Below are positions 8,635-17,997 of a stretch of 64,000 nt of DNA, piece by piece; position 1 is the first letter of the stretch; each line of letters begins with the position of its first letter. The DNA comes from Staphylococcus massiliensis CCUG 55927. GTDB taxonomy: Bacteria > Bacillota > Bacilli > Staphylococcales > Staphylococcaceae. The notes below the pieces were generated by a model that saw nothing but the letters and a program-made list of their open reading frames with translations, was not told where the DNA came from and did not search any database. The stretch lies in assembly GCF_000298075.1 (NCBI RefSeq), contig NZ_JH815594.1, forward strand, positions 1 through 64,000, in the 5' to 3' direction. A program made the translations under genes and the position numbers.

Positions 8635-9597
8635 TTACATTTTTCTTAAGATATATAAGAAATATGGTGCGCCGACGATGGCGATAATAACACCAACAGG
8701 TATATCTAGTGGTGGATGGATACCTCTGGCTAAAGCATCCGATACGATAATGAGTAATGCACCGATTAATCCTGACATCGTAACAATATGAATATGACGA
8801 TGCCCAACAATACCACGTGCAATATGAGGTGCAATTAAGCCTAGGAAACTAAGTCCACCGACAACTGCAATAGATGCACCTGAAAGCATAACAGCAAGTA
8901 ATAATAAGACCATCTTAATTTGACGTGTTTTAGCACCGAGACCAATAGCAACTTCATCACCTAGATTTAATATATCTAGCTTTTTACTAAAGTAAATGAT
9001 GAGCGGTACCGTAATAATGAACCATGGCAAGATGGCATATACATAATCCATAGAACGTCCAAACAAGCTACCTGTTAACCAAACAAGCGCGATGTTTGCT
9101 TCCATAGGATGACGAATCAGAAGGAATTGTACGATTGCCATCGCAATAGCCCCTATTGCCATACCGATAAGTGCTAACCTTGATCCATTAATACCTTTCC
9201 ACGAAATTAGAAATGATAATAAGATACTGACGAGTAACGCGCCAATAAACGATGCAACTGGTAACGCAAATAACGGTGCAGCTGGGAATAAGATAATGAC
9301 GATAACTGCTGTTAAACTGGCACCTTTCGTAATACCGATGACATCAGGTGATGCGAGTGGATTTCGAACGACACCTTGAATCACTGCACCTGATATCGCA
9401 ATCGCAGCACCAACTATGAATCCAAGTAATAATCGCGGAATGCGATACTCTTTTAAGATAAAACTAGAATTATTAAATAACTCTTGAATCACCTTAACCG
9501 GTGACATATAAACGGCACCGAAACCGAGTGATAGTAATGAGAAGATTAATAACAATGTGATGACAACGATATATTTAAACTTTAAGCTATGTGTCAT
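8635..9597 (-). CDS. htsC: Ferric staphyloferrin A ABC permease subunit HtsC
   Basis: A 320-residue integral membrane protein of the FecCD/BtuC siderophore permease family with about ten transmembrane segments. Family landmarks include EYRIPRLLLGFIVGAAIAIS near the N-terminus, RNPLASPD around residue 77, and GLIAPHIARGIVGHRH, the loop that contacts the ATPase. It pairs with HtsB to import ferric staphyloferrin A; the ATPase is known in S. aureus to be FhuC, encoded elsewhere. It overlaps htsB by 4 nt (ATGA), with GAGGAG upstream. It is the last gene of htsABC. Confidence 0.93.
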   Translation of the reverse strand: MTHSLKFKYIVVITLLLIFSLLSLGFGAVYMSPVKVIQELFNNSSFILKEYRIPRLLLGFIVGAAIAISGAVIQGVVRNPLASPDVIGITKGASLTAVIVIILFPAAPLFALPVASFIGALLVSILLSFLISWKGINGSRLALIGMAIGAIAMAIVQFLLIRHPMEANIALVWLTGSLFGRSMDYVYAILPWFIITVPLIIYFSKKLDILNLGDEVAIGLGAKTRQIKMVLLLLAVMLSGASIAVVGGLSFLGLIAPHIARGIVGHRHIHIVTMSGLIGALLIIVSDALARGIHPPLDIPVGVIIAIVGAPYFLYILRKM

Positions 9598-10619
9598 TTT
9601 TGCTTCACTCCTCTCATTGTAATACCTAAGAAGTACAACGCTCCGATGAATGAAGTCACGATACCTACAGGTGATTCAAATGGGAAAGCGATAAGACGAC
9701 TAAGCACATCTGATATTAAGAGTAAATCAGCACCCATAACCATTGATAAAGAGATAATCGTGAAATAGTTATGACTGACGTAATATTTTACAATGTGCGG
9801 CACGATTAATCCGATAAACCCAATTGGACCAGCTATCGAAACAGACGTACCTGCTAAAATCACAACTAAAATACCGATTATAATACGAATCACTTTTGTA
9901 TTTTGACCAAGACCTCTTGATAATTGGTCACCAAGTTCTAAGATCGTGATTTGTCGACTGAAAAGTAACGTGAATATTAAAGCGATTGCCATCCATGGTA
10001 AAACGGATAATAATGCTGGCCATTTAATCGTATATAGAGAACCAACGAGCCAGAACATAATATCAAACGTGGCATCTTCATTTAATAAAATAATACCTTG
10101 AGTCAAGCTTGAGAAGAATAAATGAATCGTCATACCTGCTAATGCAAGTTTTATTGGAGTCATACCTTTAGTAGTATCAGATAATAAATACACAGCTAAA
10201 CCACCAAGAAATGCACCAATAAATGCGAACAGTACTTTACCTGTAGCTAGTGACGGTAATAATGTACTGATTAATACAACAACAAATGAGGCACTCGCGT
10301 TAACACCGAATATTTGTGGTGAAGCAAGCGGGTTTCGTGTTAATGCTTGCATCAGTACCCCAGCTACAGCTAATGAAGCACCAATACATATACCTGCTAA
10401 CATTCGAGGCATTCGAACATTATGTATTAAAAAGGTTGATTTATTTTGTGCACCATTTGTAAAGTATTGCCAAAAGTCATTAAACGTAATACTAGAAGAA
10501 CCAATACTTAAGTTTAAATAAATGGCAACAAAAAGAAAGCACACACTCACAAGAAATGTGAGTGTCGTGCGTCTTTTTTGTTTTATTTCTATTTGATTGT
10601 GAATGTGAGGATGTTTCAT
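9594..10619 (-). CDS. htsB: Ferric staphyloferrin A ABC permease subunit HtsB
   Basis: A 341-residue FecCD-family permease and partner of HtsC. The conserved segments NVRMPRMLAGICIGASLAVA, RNPLASPQ and GLIVPHIVKYYVSHNY are visible. The start is taken at 10619 because AAGGTG lies 7 nt upstream; the ATG two codons earlier almost touches that site. No ATP-binding gene is in this cluster, as in the S. aureus hts locus, where FhuC serves several siderophore permeases. The gene follows htsA by 11 bp. Confidence 0.93.
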   Translation of the reverse strand: MKHPHIHNQIEIKQKRRTTLTFLVSVCFLFVAIYLNLSIGSSSITFNDFWQYFTNGAQNKSTFLIHNVRMPRMLAGICIGASLAVAGVLMQALTRNPLASPQIFGVNASASFVVVLISTLLPSLATGKVLFAFIGAFLGGLAVYLLSDTTKGMTPIKLALAGMTIHLFFSSLTQGIILLNEDATFDIMFWLVGSLYTIKWPALLSVLPWMAIALIFTLLFSRQITILELGDQLSRGLGQNTKVIRIIIGILVVILAGTSVSIAGPIGFIGLIVPHIVKYYVSHNYFTIISLSMVMGADLLLISDVLSRLIAFPFESPVGIVTSFIGALYFLGITMRGVKQK

Positions 10620-10630
10620 AATCATTCACC

Positions 10631-11617
10631 TTACTTTTCTTTTTTAGAGATTTCAACTAACTCTTTCGCAATTTCTTCAGAAGAGATTAAACCTCTGAAT
10701 TTAGACCATGTTTGACGATCTACAGTATGAACATTGTCGTTTTGAACAGCGTCTAAACGCTTCCAAACTTTGTCTTGTTCCATTTTCTTAAGTGCTGGAT
10801 CGTCTTCACCTTTAACCATTAAAAACATTCTCTTAGGATTAACTTCAGAAAGTTGTTCTGAATTCATTTGAAGGTATGGTGAATTTAAATATTCAGGTAA
10901 TTTATCAGATACGTCTTTATTTAACGCTTCTTTAAATCCAAGTTCACGTAAGAATTCACCTACGTATGATTTATCTGAATGCGCATAAACACCTGACTCA
11001 GTAACAGTACCTGGAAGGACTGTCTTTTCTTTATCCATTGTAATTTGTTTTTTCAATTTGTCAATTTTAGCTTTGTGGTCTTTTAAGCGTTGTTCAGCTT
11101 TGTCTTCTTTAGATAAAGCTTTACCAATTGTTTTGAACGCTTCTAAGTTTTGTTTATAGCCACTATCTAAACTTGGTAACATGATTGTAGGTGCGATTTT
11201 GTTTAATTCTTTATAAACGTTCTTATGTCTATTGCTGTCTGCAATAATTAAGTCCGGTTTTGTTTCACTAATCACTTCTATGTTAGGTTGCTTTCTTGAA
11301 CCTACAGACTTATAGTCACCTACTTTATCACGAAGCGGTTCGATAATATTTTCTTTCTTACCGTCATCAGCAATACCTACAGGTTTTACACCTAAAGCCA
11401 CTAATGCATCTACGAAAGAATATTCTAATGCGACAACTTTTTTAGGATTTTTAGGTACTTTAGTTGTACCACCATCGTGCTTGATTTCAACACCTTCTTT
11501 AGGTTCTGCTTTTTTAGAGCCACCTTTAGAACCTGAATCACTCACACTTCCGCAAGCTGTAACGAAAGTAAGTAAAAATACTAATGAAATAATACCAATC
11601 AATTTCATCTTATTCAT
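10631..11617 (-). CDS. htsA: Staphyloferrin A-binding lipoprotein HtsA
   Basis: A 328-residue siderophore-binding lipoprotein of the FecB/periplasmic-binding type. The signal peptide ends in the lipobox FVTAC with the lipidated cysteine at 22, so it is anchored outside the membrane. After a Ser/Gly/Lys linker come the two lobes, with ALVALGVKPVGI early in the first and many Arg/Lys in the cleft, as expected for an anionic ferric-citrate-like ligand. AAGGAG lies 8 nt before the ATG. It is first of htsABC, directly downstream of sfaC and behind a promoter overlapped by a Fur box (11656-11684). Confidence 0.94.
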   Translation of the reverse strand: MNKMKLIGIISLVFLLTFVTACGSVSDSGSKGGSKKAEPKEGVEIKHDGGTTKVPKNPKKVVALEYSFVDALVALGVKPVGIADDGKKENIIEPLRDKVGDYKSVGSRKQPNIEVISETKPDLIIADSNRHKNVYKELNKIAPTIMLPSLDSGYKQNLEAFKTIGKALSKEDKAEQRLKDHKAKIDKLKKQITMDKEKTVLPGTVTESGVYAHSDKSYVGEFLRELGFKEALNKDVSDKLPEYLNSPYLQMNSEQLSEVNPKRMFLMVKGEDDPALKKMEQDKVWKRLDAVQNDNVHTVDRQTWSKFRGLISSEEIAKELVEISKKEK

Positions 11618-11655
11618 TTGTCTATCTCCTTGCTATTATATTTACCTACACTCTT

Positions 11656-11684
11656 ATCTTATTGATAACGATTATCAATGTCAA
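11656..11684 (-). promoter_or_regulatory. Fur-controlled htsABC promoter
   Basis: On the minus strand, TTGACA (11684-11679) and TAAGAT (11661-11656) are separated by 17 nt. The palindrome ATTGATAA-CGA-TTATCAAT at 11661-11679 matches the 19-bp Fur box and fills the spacer. The -35 element contains the TGA stop codon of sfaC. Repression by Fe-Fur through occlusion of RNA polymerase is inferred. Confidence 0.88.
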
Positions 11685-12745
11685 TAGTTATTTTTATTCA
11701 GGATTGGACTTTGCTCTAATTGTTCATTTAATAAAGCAAGTCCTCTATCTCTTAAGTAGACTTTATCAATGAGATTCGTATTCATAAGTTGTGCCATCGC
11801 TTGATAATCTAGTCCGAACTGAATCGTGTCTCCAACCTGATAACTGTCATCGTGATGTAAATCAACCATGAGATGATCACTTGTCGCGCCAATAATCGAA
11901 ATATTGTGGTGCAGCGGGTGTATGTGATTCATCCACGTATCTATCGTGCCAATATCTAGAATCGCTTGTAGAAATTGCTGACGTTGTCGATTGATTCTGG
12001 GTTTAATTTCTATAATTTGTGCATTTAAAGTTATCGTGTTCTGATACAACGTTTGAATCGGTTTATCAGTATTTGTATCTACACCTCTAAAGAGCGTCTC
12101 ACCTACACGAAGTTCATTAATGCGGCCTAAATCACCTTGTTCGAGTAATGGTAATACACTCGAATTACCACCTGATATGACCTTCATATGAAGTCCAGTT
12201 GCTTGTTCAAGTTGGTCTATAAACTGGTGCATCATTTCAATATCATGCATATCGGCTTGTATAGGGTTAAAGCACATGAAATTAAATGCTAAACCACTAA
12301 GTTCGATATGCGACATGCGCTTGATCTCTTCAATATAATGTAACACGTCGTAGGTATGTACACCTTCACGTCCATCTTTCCAGTCTACCATTAACAATAT
12401 ACGATGTTTCTTATTTAATCGCTTAGCAGCTTCATTGAGCTTTTCAATGGTAGATAACTCAGTTTGAATACTCATTTCACAATGTTCAATCGTTTCTTTA
12501 TATTGAAAAGCATTGGGTGAACGCAACAGAATAAAGGATTGATACGGTTCCTGCTGCTTGATATTAGATAACCTCGATTCAGCAAAATGACTTAAACCAA
12601 CTTGGTTAAGTGCCTGAATAATTTCTTGATCGCTACCAACACCTTTAACAACAGGCGTGAAATGGATGTGATTCTGTTCAAGTTTCTGCTTGATGACATG
12701 TGCATTATATTGAATTTCTGATAGATTTATCGATATATAGGCCAT
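11681..12745 (-). CDS. sfaC: PLP-dependent racemase SfaC (ornithine racemase candidate)
   Basis: A 354-residue enzyme of the alanine racemase N-terminal fold (TIM barrel). K34 in TPVVKGVGSD is the likely lysine binding pyridoxal phosphate, and GGNSSVLP and RVGETLFRG are phosphate-site segments. Staphyloferrin A contains D-ornithine, so SfaC is thought to supply it from L-ornithine; that role is family knowledge and inference. It starts 1 nt after sfaB with GAGGTG upstream, and its stop lies inside the htsA promoter. Confidence 0.9.
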   Translation of the reverse strand: MAYISINLSEIQYNAHVIKQKLEQNHIHFTPVVKGVGSDQEIIQALNQVGLSHFAESRLSNIKQQEPYQSFILLRSPNAFQYKETIEHCEMSIQTELSTIEKLNEAAKRLNKKHRILLMVDWKDGREGVHTYDVLHYIEEIKRMSHIELSGLAFNFMCFNPIQADMHDIEMMHQFIDQLEQATGLHMKVISGGNSSVLPLLEQGDLGRINELRVGETLFRGVDTNTDKPIQTLYQNTITLNAQIIEIKPRINRQRQQFLQAILDIGTIDTWMNHIHPLHHNISIIGATSDHLMVDLHHDDSYQVGDTIQFGLDYQAMAQLMNTNLIDKVYLRDRGLALLNEQLEQSPILNKNNY

Positions 12746-12746
12746 A

Positions 12747-14507
12747 TTAAGTCACCTCTTTTCGTATCGGATTCGCTATATCTACAGTAATGTATTTCTT
12801 AACTTTACCTTCCATACGCATATTCATTAGTGCTTTAACCGTTATGACGTCACCGAATAAAATATCACTTAAAGCTTGAGCATGTTGTTGATCAAAGTCG
12901 ATGGACTGTTCAACGACATCACGAACAATATCAAACAGTGCTTGTTCATTTACATCATCGTACTGACTGAAGTGGTGAATCAATTCCCCAAGCTGATTTT
13001 GAATGACAGCATGTTGGAATTTATGAACAACACCCTCAATATCTTCAGATAATAATGAAGTATTCGTAATTTCAATGGAAGGAACACGGTTTTGTAAAGT
13101 AGGTAAATGAATTCTTGAACCACCTAAATCCCTAACAATAAACGTCATGTCCCCATTTTGTTGTAAGTTAACGATTGTATTCTGCATATGCGCTTCGAGT
13201 GCGATACCGTACGTTTGAATATATGAAATAAGCGGTGGAATTAATGTTTCAGCGTATGTTTGGATAAAGTTTGCGATCGTATCTTTGTTCAGAGCGTCCT
13301 CGCACCATTTAATGAAACTATCAACTGTAACCGCTTCGTCAATCGGATTCTCATTCACTAGTGCTGCCGTTACCATAGTAATACCCGCTTCACCAAGATC
13401 TGGACGCTTTCTTATGATATAACCTAAGCTTTTCGCGATATCTTCTTCTGCATCCGCGTGTAAGCCGTATGGTTCCATAGCAACTTTTAAATTTGGATAA
13501 ATATCTAACATGTCTTGGAGTTGATAACTGAGATGCGGCCCGTCTACAGTCGTCACTGTTGATACAGTTCGAATGGCACTCGTCGCTTGAACTTTAACGG
13601 GTAACTTCACATGATAAGGCTTTCCAATTAAATCCATCGTTCTGAACGATAGCGTTGCCTTAGAATCAACCGTAAATGGTGTTGGTACTAGTTGTTTCTC
13701 TTTTATCCAGTTTGAAAAGGCATCTATAATGACATGCTCATATTGCCAAGGATGCACAAAGACAATATGATAATCTGAAAGTTCTAATTGAAGCGGTTCA
13801 AGAAACGTCTCTAGCGGCTTTTTATATTCTGGAAGCACCTGATCTAAAATAAATGATTCATGGCCTTCGATATTCGTTTCGGTCGCTTTATCTTTAGCAA
13901 TTAACATTAACTTTAAAGGAATAACCTTTTCAAACTCAGGCGCGTAAGCTCTGATTTCATCTTCAGTTAACGGTAATTTCGTCTTAGACAGCGGGTGTGT
14001 TGTATGGCCTTCAAACACAAGACTTTCTGAATACGTTAGTGGGTCGAAGTCTGTTGAATGTGCCATGTGTTGTAAGTAGACAAAGAAGTTAATACCCATT
14101 GGTAGTTGAGAGAATTTCAGCGTTGACGTAAATAAAGATTTACGATTATAAAAGGATTCATAAGTAAGTTCAAATGCGTCTCGACCATGTTTCAATTCTT
14201 TGATAAAACGTTCATTGAATGGAATATCGAATTTGGTTTGTAAGCATAAAATGAAAGCTTCTAGCTGATCAATTTGAATACTTTCATCATCATGCTGATA
14301 TACAGGCACTGATGTAAAGACATATCGCTTAAACTGAGAACGATAGTTATAGGCTACCTTTAGATGATGTTGTTGATATGAAATGGTAAGCATATGGTCA
14401 TCATCTCGAATGACCGTTCCCTCTTGATAGATTGATTCTTTTACAAGTGCATTTATAATTCGATAAATCACATTTAAGTTAGCTTGTAATTTAATATCCG
14501 CTTTCAT
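12747..14507 (-). CDS. sfaB: Staphyloferrin A synthetase SfaB (NIS synthetase)
   Basis: A 586-residue NRPS-independent siderophore synthetase of the IucA/IucC family. It should activate citrate with ATP and join it to the ornithine-citrate intermediate, completing staphyloferrin A. Family motifs are EGHTTHPLSKTK, VHPWQYEH, LSFRTMD, SAIRT, GIALEAHMQNT and VRDLGG; the C-terminal FhuF-like region reads MRMEGKVKKY. The start at 14507 (MKADIK) has GGAGGA 7 nt upstream and overlaps sfaA by 17 nt, showing translational coupling. A TTG 15 nt earlier would lie on the ribosome binding site. Confidence 0.93.
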   Translation of the reverse strand: MKADIKLQANLNVIYRIINALVKESIYQEGTVIRDDDHMLTISYQQHHLKVAYNYRSQFKRYVFTSVPVYQHDDESIQIDQLEAFILCLQTKFDIPFNERFIKELKHGRDAFELTYESFYNRKSLFTSTLKFSQLPMGINFFVYLQHMAHSTDFDPLTYSESLVFEGHTTHPLSKTKLPLTEDEIRAYAPEFEKVIPLKLMLIAKDKATETNIEGHESFILDQVLPEYKKPLETFLEPLQLELSDYHIVFVHPWQYEHVIIDAFSNWIKEKQLVPTPFTVDSKATLSFRTMDLIGKPYHVKLPVKVQATSAIRTVSTVTTVDGPHLSYQLQDMLDIYPNLKVAMEPYGLHADAEEDIAKSLGYIIRKRPDLGEAGITMVTAALVNENPIDEAVTVDSFIKWCEDALNKDTIANFIQTYAETLIPPLISYIQTYGIALEAHMQNTIVNLQQNGDMTFIVRDLGGSRIHLPTLQNRVPSIEITNTSLLSEDIEGVVHKFQHAVIQNQLGELIHHFSQYDDVNEQALFDIVRDVVEQSIDFDQQHAQALSDILFGDVITVKALMNMRMEGKVKKYITVDIANPIRKEVT

Positions 14508-15675
14508 GCTTTCGTCCTCCAAGGAATTCTTTATTTCTTAAACTAAAGGTAACCGCGATGATTAATGTGAGCAGTCCCATAATAATAAACGTATACGTGA
14601 TGCCAATCCATTCTGTAGATAAACTCATAAGTAAACTACCGAGCGGAATCATACCACGGTCCATCATAACGACGCTTAATAATTTACCTCGATTTTCTTT
14701 AGATACTTGATTTTGAAAGTAGATGCGATTTGTAGTTCTCGCCCACTGACTAAATAATCCAGCTAAAAAGATACATCCAAATAAAATAATTGGATTCGGA
14801 AATACGACCATCATTAAACTGATACCGAATATCGCTGAACTCACATAATAAACAAATGAAGTGTGCACATTTTTAAGTAATTTTGGTAACACTAAAGTTG
14901 CCAAGATGCCACCTACAGCGCTAAACGTCATCGCAATACCAAATATTGAAGCACTATCTGGGAAGTTTTTATCAGTTAAAATTGGTAATAATGTGGTATA
15001 AGAAAAACCAGTTGCCATTATTAATAATGATGTCACGAAAATGGATCGTGCATTGGCATGATCTTTAAAGTATTGAATCGTATCTTTAAATGAAAATGGA
15101 TTCTTCTTAGCAATTTCTTTATTAACAGTAAAGCTTAATGGTAAACATAACATCACCGCCGCAAAGTAACAGACTGCTTGGCATAAGAATGCGAGGGTCG
15201 CATCATGTGACGCAATAATAACCCCTGAAACTGCCGGTCCAATAGAACGACAGATATTTATAATAAAAGAGTGATAACTCACTGCTTTAGAAACAGGTAA
15301 CGTAGTGGATAAATCTGGTAATACAGCTTGTCTAACGGGTGTTTCAACTGCACTTAGCGTACCGCGTAAAAATGAATAAATAAGCAGTATGGTCATTGGG
15401 ACCTTATCCATACTCATACTACAAATAAATAACAATGCGGTAACGACAAGAGACGATGTAATCGTAATCTTAATTAAGTTTCCCCTATTGTGTCGGTCAG
15501 CAAGCTTGCCAGCCCAAATACTTAATAGAAGTATGGGGGCGAGTCGAAATAAGTTTATGAGTCCTAGGTAAACTGCATTTTCATAGGTATCAAAGACGTA
15601 CCAGTTTAATGCAATTTGCCCAATCCAATTCCCTAGGAAAAGGAAAAAGGACCCTGTAAAAAACCATTTTGTCAT
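14491..15675 (-). CDS. sfaA: Staphyloferrin A exporter SfaA (MFS)
   Basis: A 394-residue, 12-helix major facilitator protein. GKLADRHNRGNLIK is the MFS motif A after helix 2, and the N-terminus starts with a short cytoplasmic MTKWFF followed directly by helix 1. It is first of sfaABC, sharing a control region with sfaD on the opposite strand; in S. aureus SfaA is the staphyloferrin A efflux pump. AGGTGA precedes the ATG. The promoter is at 15730-15758, with the Fur box between it and the gene. Confidence 0.92.
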   Translation of the reverse strand: MTKWFFTGSFFLFLGNWIGQIALNWYVFDTYENAVYLGLINLFRLAPILLLSIWAGKLADRHNRGNLIKITITSSLVVTALLFICSMSMDKVPMTILLIYSFLRGTLSAVETPVRQAVLPDLSTTLPVSKAVSYHSFIINICRSIGPAVSGVIIASHDATLAFLCQAVCYFAAVMLCLPLSFTVNKEIAKKNPFSFKDTIQYFKDHANARSIFVTSLLIMATGFSYTTLLPILTDKNFPDSASIFGIAMTFSAVGGILATLVLPKLLKNVHTSFVYYVSSAIFGISLMMVVFPNPIILFGCIFLAGLFSQWARTTNRIYFQNQVSKENRGKLLSVVMMDRGMIPLGSLLMSLSTEWIGITYTFIIMGLLTLIIAVTFSLRNKEFLGGRKHESGY

Positions 15676-15697
15676 GTAGTTATCACCTATCTTTTTA

Positions 15698-15716
15698 ATT
15701 GATAACGATTCTCATT
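15698..15716. promoter_or_regulatory. Fur box in the sfaA-sfaD divergent region
   Basis: ATTGATAACGATTCTCATT matches the 19-bp Fur consensus, with a perfect left half and a slightly degenerate right half. It overlaps the spacer of the sfaD promoter and lies just downstream of the predicted sfaA transcription start, so one dimer site can serve both directions. Confidence 0.88.
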
Positions 15717-15727
15717 TTCGCTAATAT
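15699..15727 (+). promoter_or_regulatory. sfaD promoter
   Basis: TTGATA at 15699-15704 and TAATAT at 15722-15727 are 17 nt apart. The Fur box at 15698-15716 covers the -35 element and the spacer. Confidence 0.75.
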
Positions 15728-15729
15728 GG

Positions 15730-15758
15730 ATTATACAAATTTTAAATTAATTTGTAAA
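15730..15758 (-). promoter_or_regulatory. sfaABC promoter
   Basis: On the minus strand, TTTACA (15758-15753) and a perfect TATAAT (15735-15730) are 17 nt apart. Transcription would begin near 15723, so the Fur box is in the first transcribed bases instead of in the spacer. Confidence 0.8.
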
Positions 15759-15778
15759 ACAAATAATCGAGGTGCTTT

Positions 15779-17749
15779 ATGAAAAATATAGACAATCCAC
15801 AACAAACCGAACAAATTGACGTTTTTGATGAAGAATTACATACATATAACTATTTGAATTCATTTAATGTTCAATGGGCACTTTCTTTTTGTGAACATCT
15901 TAAAACGGCTAGAGATAAAATTAACCAACGCTTGATAACGTCTATTTATCGTGAAAATCTCGTTAAAGGTTACGACAATAGTCAGATTAAAGCGACTAAA
16001 GATACAGACCTGAACGATCTTGTTTCTCAAGATGATGTATTAATTATAGATTTCCCGAAAAGCGATATTTTACTACATGCGCCCATTAGAGGTGAATTTG
16101 CGTTTAACAGAGTGGAAGTAGAGGGACCTTTCTATATACAAAGTAAGGATAATCACCAATTTACACGTGTCCTGCATCCTGAAGTCGTGCTGAACTTTAT
16201 TCTCACTGAAACGCCAGAACTTAAGAATGATGCGAGTGCACAATTTAGAAGTGATATGGAGAATAGTGTCGCGAACCTCGCGCTTGCTATAAGTTATCGT
16301 GACCTTAACTTTAAAGATCAAGATGAGACATTACTCACTATTTTAAAGGCCTCGGAAGATAGTTACCTAAAATCAGAACAATTCGTCTATGAAGGTCACC
16401 CGCTTCATCCTGGTGCGAAGTTGCGTAAAGGTATGACTCCAGAAGCAGTTATCAAATATTCATCAGAATTTAATCAACCTATCCCATTAAAGTTTTTACT
16501 TGTCAAAGACACACATACGCGTAAACAAACGTATGAACAAAGCTTCAACGACTATGTCTTTAGTATGTTTGATGGCTTGAAAGAGCAGGCACTTGAAGTA
16601 ATAAGCGAGGATGAGTTGTCACATTATGACGTTATGGTCGTGCACCCTTGGCAGCACGCGCACATCCTTGAAAAGGACTATCAAAGAGAACTCGAACATC
16701 ACGACATACTTGAAGTACCTTACGAGGTAACGTACTATGCCGGATTATCATTTAGAACATTAATGCCAAAGTACCCTATTACAACGCCTCATATTAAATT
16801 ATCGACTAACGTGCATATTACAGGTGAAATTCGAACGATGTCTGAACAAACGACGTATAACGGACCACTTGTAACAGAAATTATCAATCAAATCATGGAA
16901 GATGAACAAATTTTTCATAACATTAACGCCGAACCAATTAACGAGGTAGCGGGTATACATTTTTATGACAAAGAAGATCAAGGTGAGCATCAGACGATAC
17001 GAAGCGAGCAGCTCGGTAGTTTATTTAGAGAAAACTTATATCACCAAGTTTCAAAAGATCAACTGCCTATTATCCCTTCAGCACTTGTATCCTATCAACC
17101 GAATCAACCTGAAACGCTTATCGTGTCTTTAGTTAAAACCTATCAGAATCAACAAGGTATTGAAGATTATGATAAAGCAAGTATTGAATGGATGCGCACG
17201 TATGCCAAACCACTAATTGATATGGTAATTCCGCTATTGATTAAATATGGGATTGCCCTTGAAGCCCACTTACAAAACACGATTGCAGTATTTAATTCGA
17301 AAGGGCTTTTAGATAAGATGCTTATTCGTGACTTTGAAGGACTACGTATTGATAGGAAGCAACTCAATGATATGGGATTTGATACGAGTCATTTCCACGA
17401 AGCATCACGTATTCTAACTGATAGTAAAACATCGGTATTTAACAAGGCCTTCTACTCAACGATTCAGAATCATCTAGGTGAACTTGTTTTAACGATTGTC
17501 GATGAAGTCAATGATAAAAAGGCGCAACAAACATTGGAGTCACAAATTTGGCGCGAAATTAGCCAGCAAATTGAAGCGAAATTATCAGAGATTGAGACGC
17601 TTGATCCATCCTTCTCAGAGGAACGTTTAACGCAGTTTCGTGAGATCTTCTTTAATGACGTCATTGATTATAAATGCGTAACAACAATGCGTTTAGAGGA
17701 TCAATCACATGAATATTCGTATGTGAAAGTTGATAATCCGTTAGCTTAG
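15779..17749 (+). CDS. sfaD: Staphyloferrin A synthetase SfaD (NIS synthetase)
   Basis: A 656-residue IucA/IucC-family enzyme. In S. aureus SfaD makes the first amide bond, citrate to the side-chain amine of D-ornithine, giving the substrate for SfaB. Motifs: GHPLHPGAK at 206-214, VHPWQ at 288-292, SFRT at 324-327, GEIRT at 349-353, then GIALEAHLQNT, IRDFEG and the C-terminal MRLEDQSHEYSY. It is longer than SfaB, mainly through an N-terminal extension. GAGGTG lies just upstream of the ATG. It stands alone on the plus strand, divergent from sfaABC, and ends at a clear terminator. Confidence 0.93.
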   Translation: MKNIDNPQQTEQIDVFDEELHTYNYLNSFNVQWALSFCEHLKTARDKINQRLITSIYRENLVKGYDNSQIKATKDTDLNDLVSQDDVLIIDFPKSDILLHAPIRGEFAFNRVEVEGPFYIQSKDNHQFTRVLHPEVVLNFILTETPELKNDASAQFRSDMENSVANLALAISYRDLNFKDQDETLLTILKASEDSYLKSEQFVYEGHPLHPGAKLRKGMTPEAVIKYSSEFNQPIPLKFLLVKDTHTRKQTYEQSFNDYVFSMFDGLKEQALEVISEDELSHYDVMVVHPWQHAHILEKDYQRELEHHDILEVPYEVTYYAGLSFRTLMPKYPITTPHIKLSTNVHITGEIRTMSEQTTYNGPLVTEIINQIMEDEQIFHNINAEPINEVAGIHFYDKEDQGEHQTIRSEQLGSLFRENLYHQVSKDQLPIIPSALVSYQPNQPETLIVSLVKTYQNQQGIEDYDKASIEWMRTYAKPLIDMVIPLLIKYGIALEAHLQNTIAVFNSKGLLDKMLIRDFEGLRIDRKQLNDMGFDTSHFHEASRILTDSKTSVFNKAFYSTIQNHLGELVLTIVDEVNDKKAQQTLESQIWREISQQIEAKLSEIETLDPSFSEERLTQFREIFFNDVIDYKCVTTMRLEDQSHEYSYVKVDNPLA

Positions 17750-17776
17750 GCTATCTATAAAAATAAGAACTCAGGT

Positions 17777-17820
17777 CTTGGACACTTGTTCAATCATAGC
17801 AAGTGTTCAAGGCTTTTTTT
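17777..17820 (+). terminator. Terminator of sfaD
   Basis: CTTGGACACTTG at 17777-17788 pairs with CAAGTGTTCAAG at 17800-17811 (one G-U pair). GC followed by seven T completes it at 17820. It lies 28 bp past the sfaD stop. Confidence 0.92.
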
Positions 17821-17997
17821 ATGAATAGCTCACGGATGTGCACAGTTGACCTACACCCTTTCCAAAAGAAATCGACTTTATTGAAGCGGTTCGCGGGCGT
17901 GGCTTTTCAAGAAGACGTGGCATGTTCGCTATCGCTTTATCATATGGAATATACTACAATATGTTTTGGGACATTCAAGTATAAGGAGATACATAAT

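Noticed and set aside
17803-17997. 65-codon N-terminal extension of the DHA1 MFS gene
   Set aside because: It would run through the sfaD terminator; the ATG at 17998 has an AAGGAG site and starts directly with the first membrane helix.
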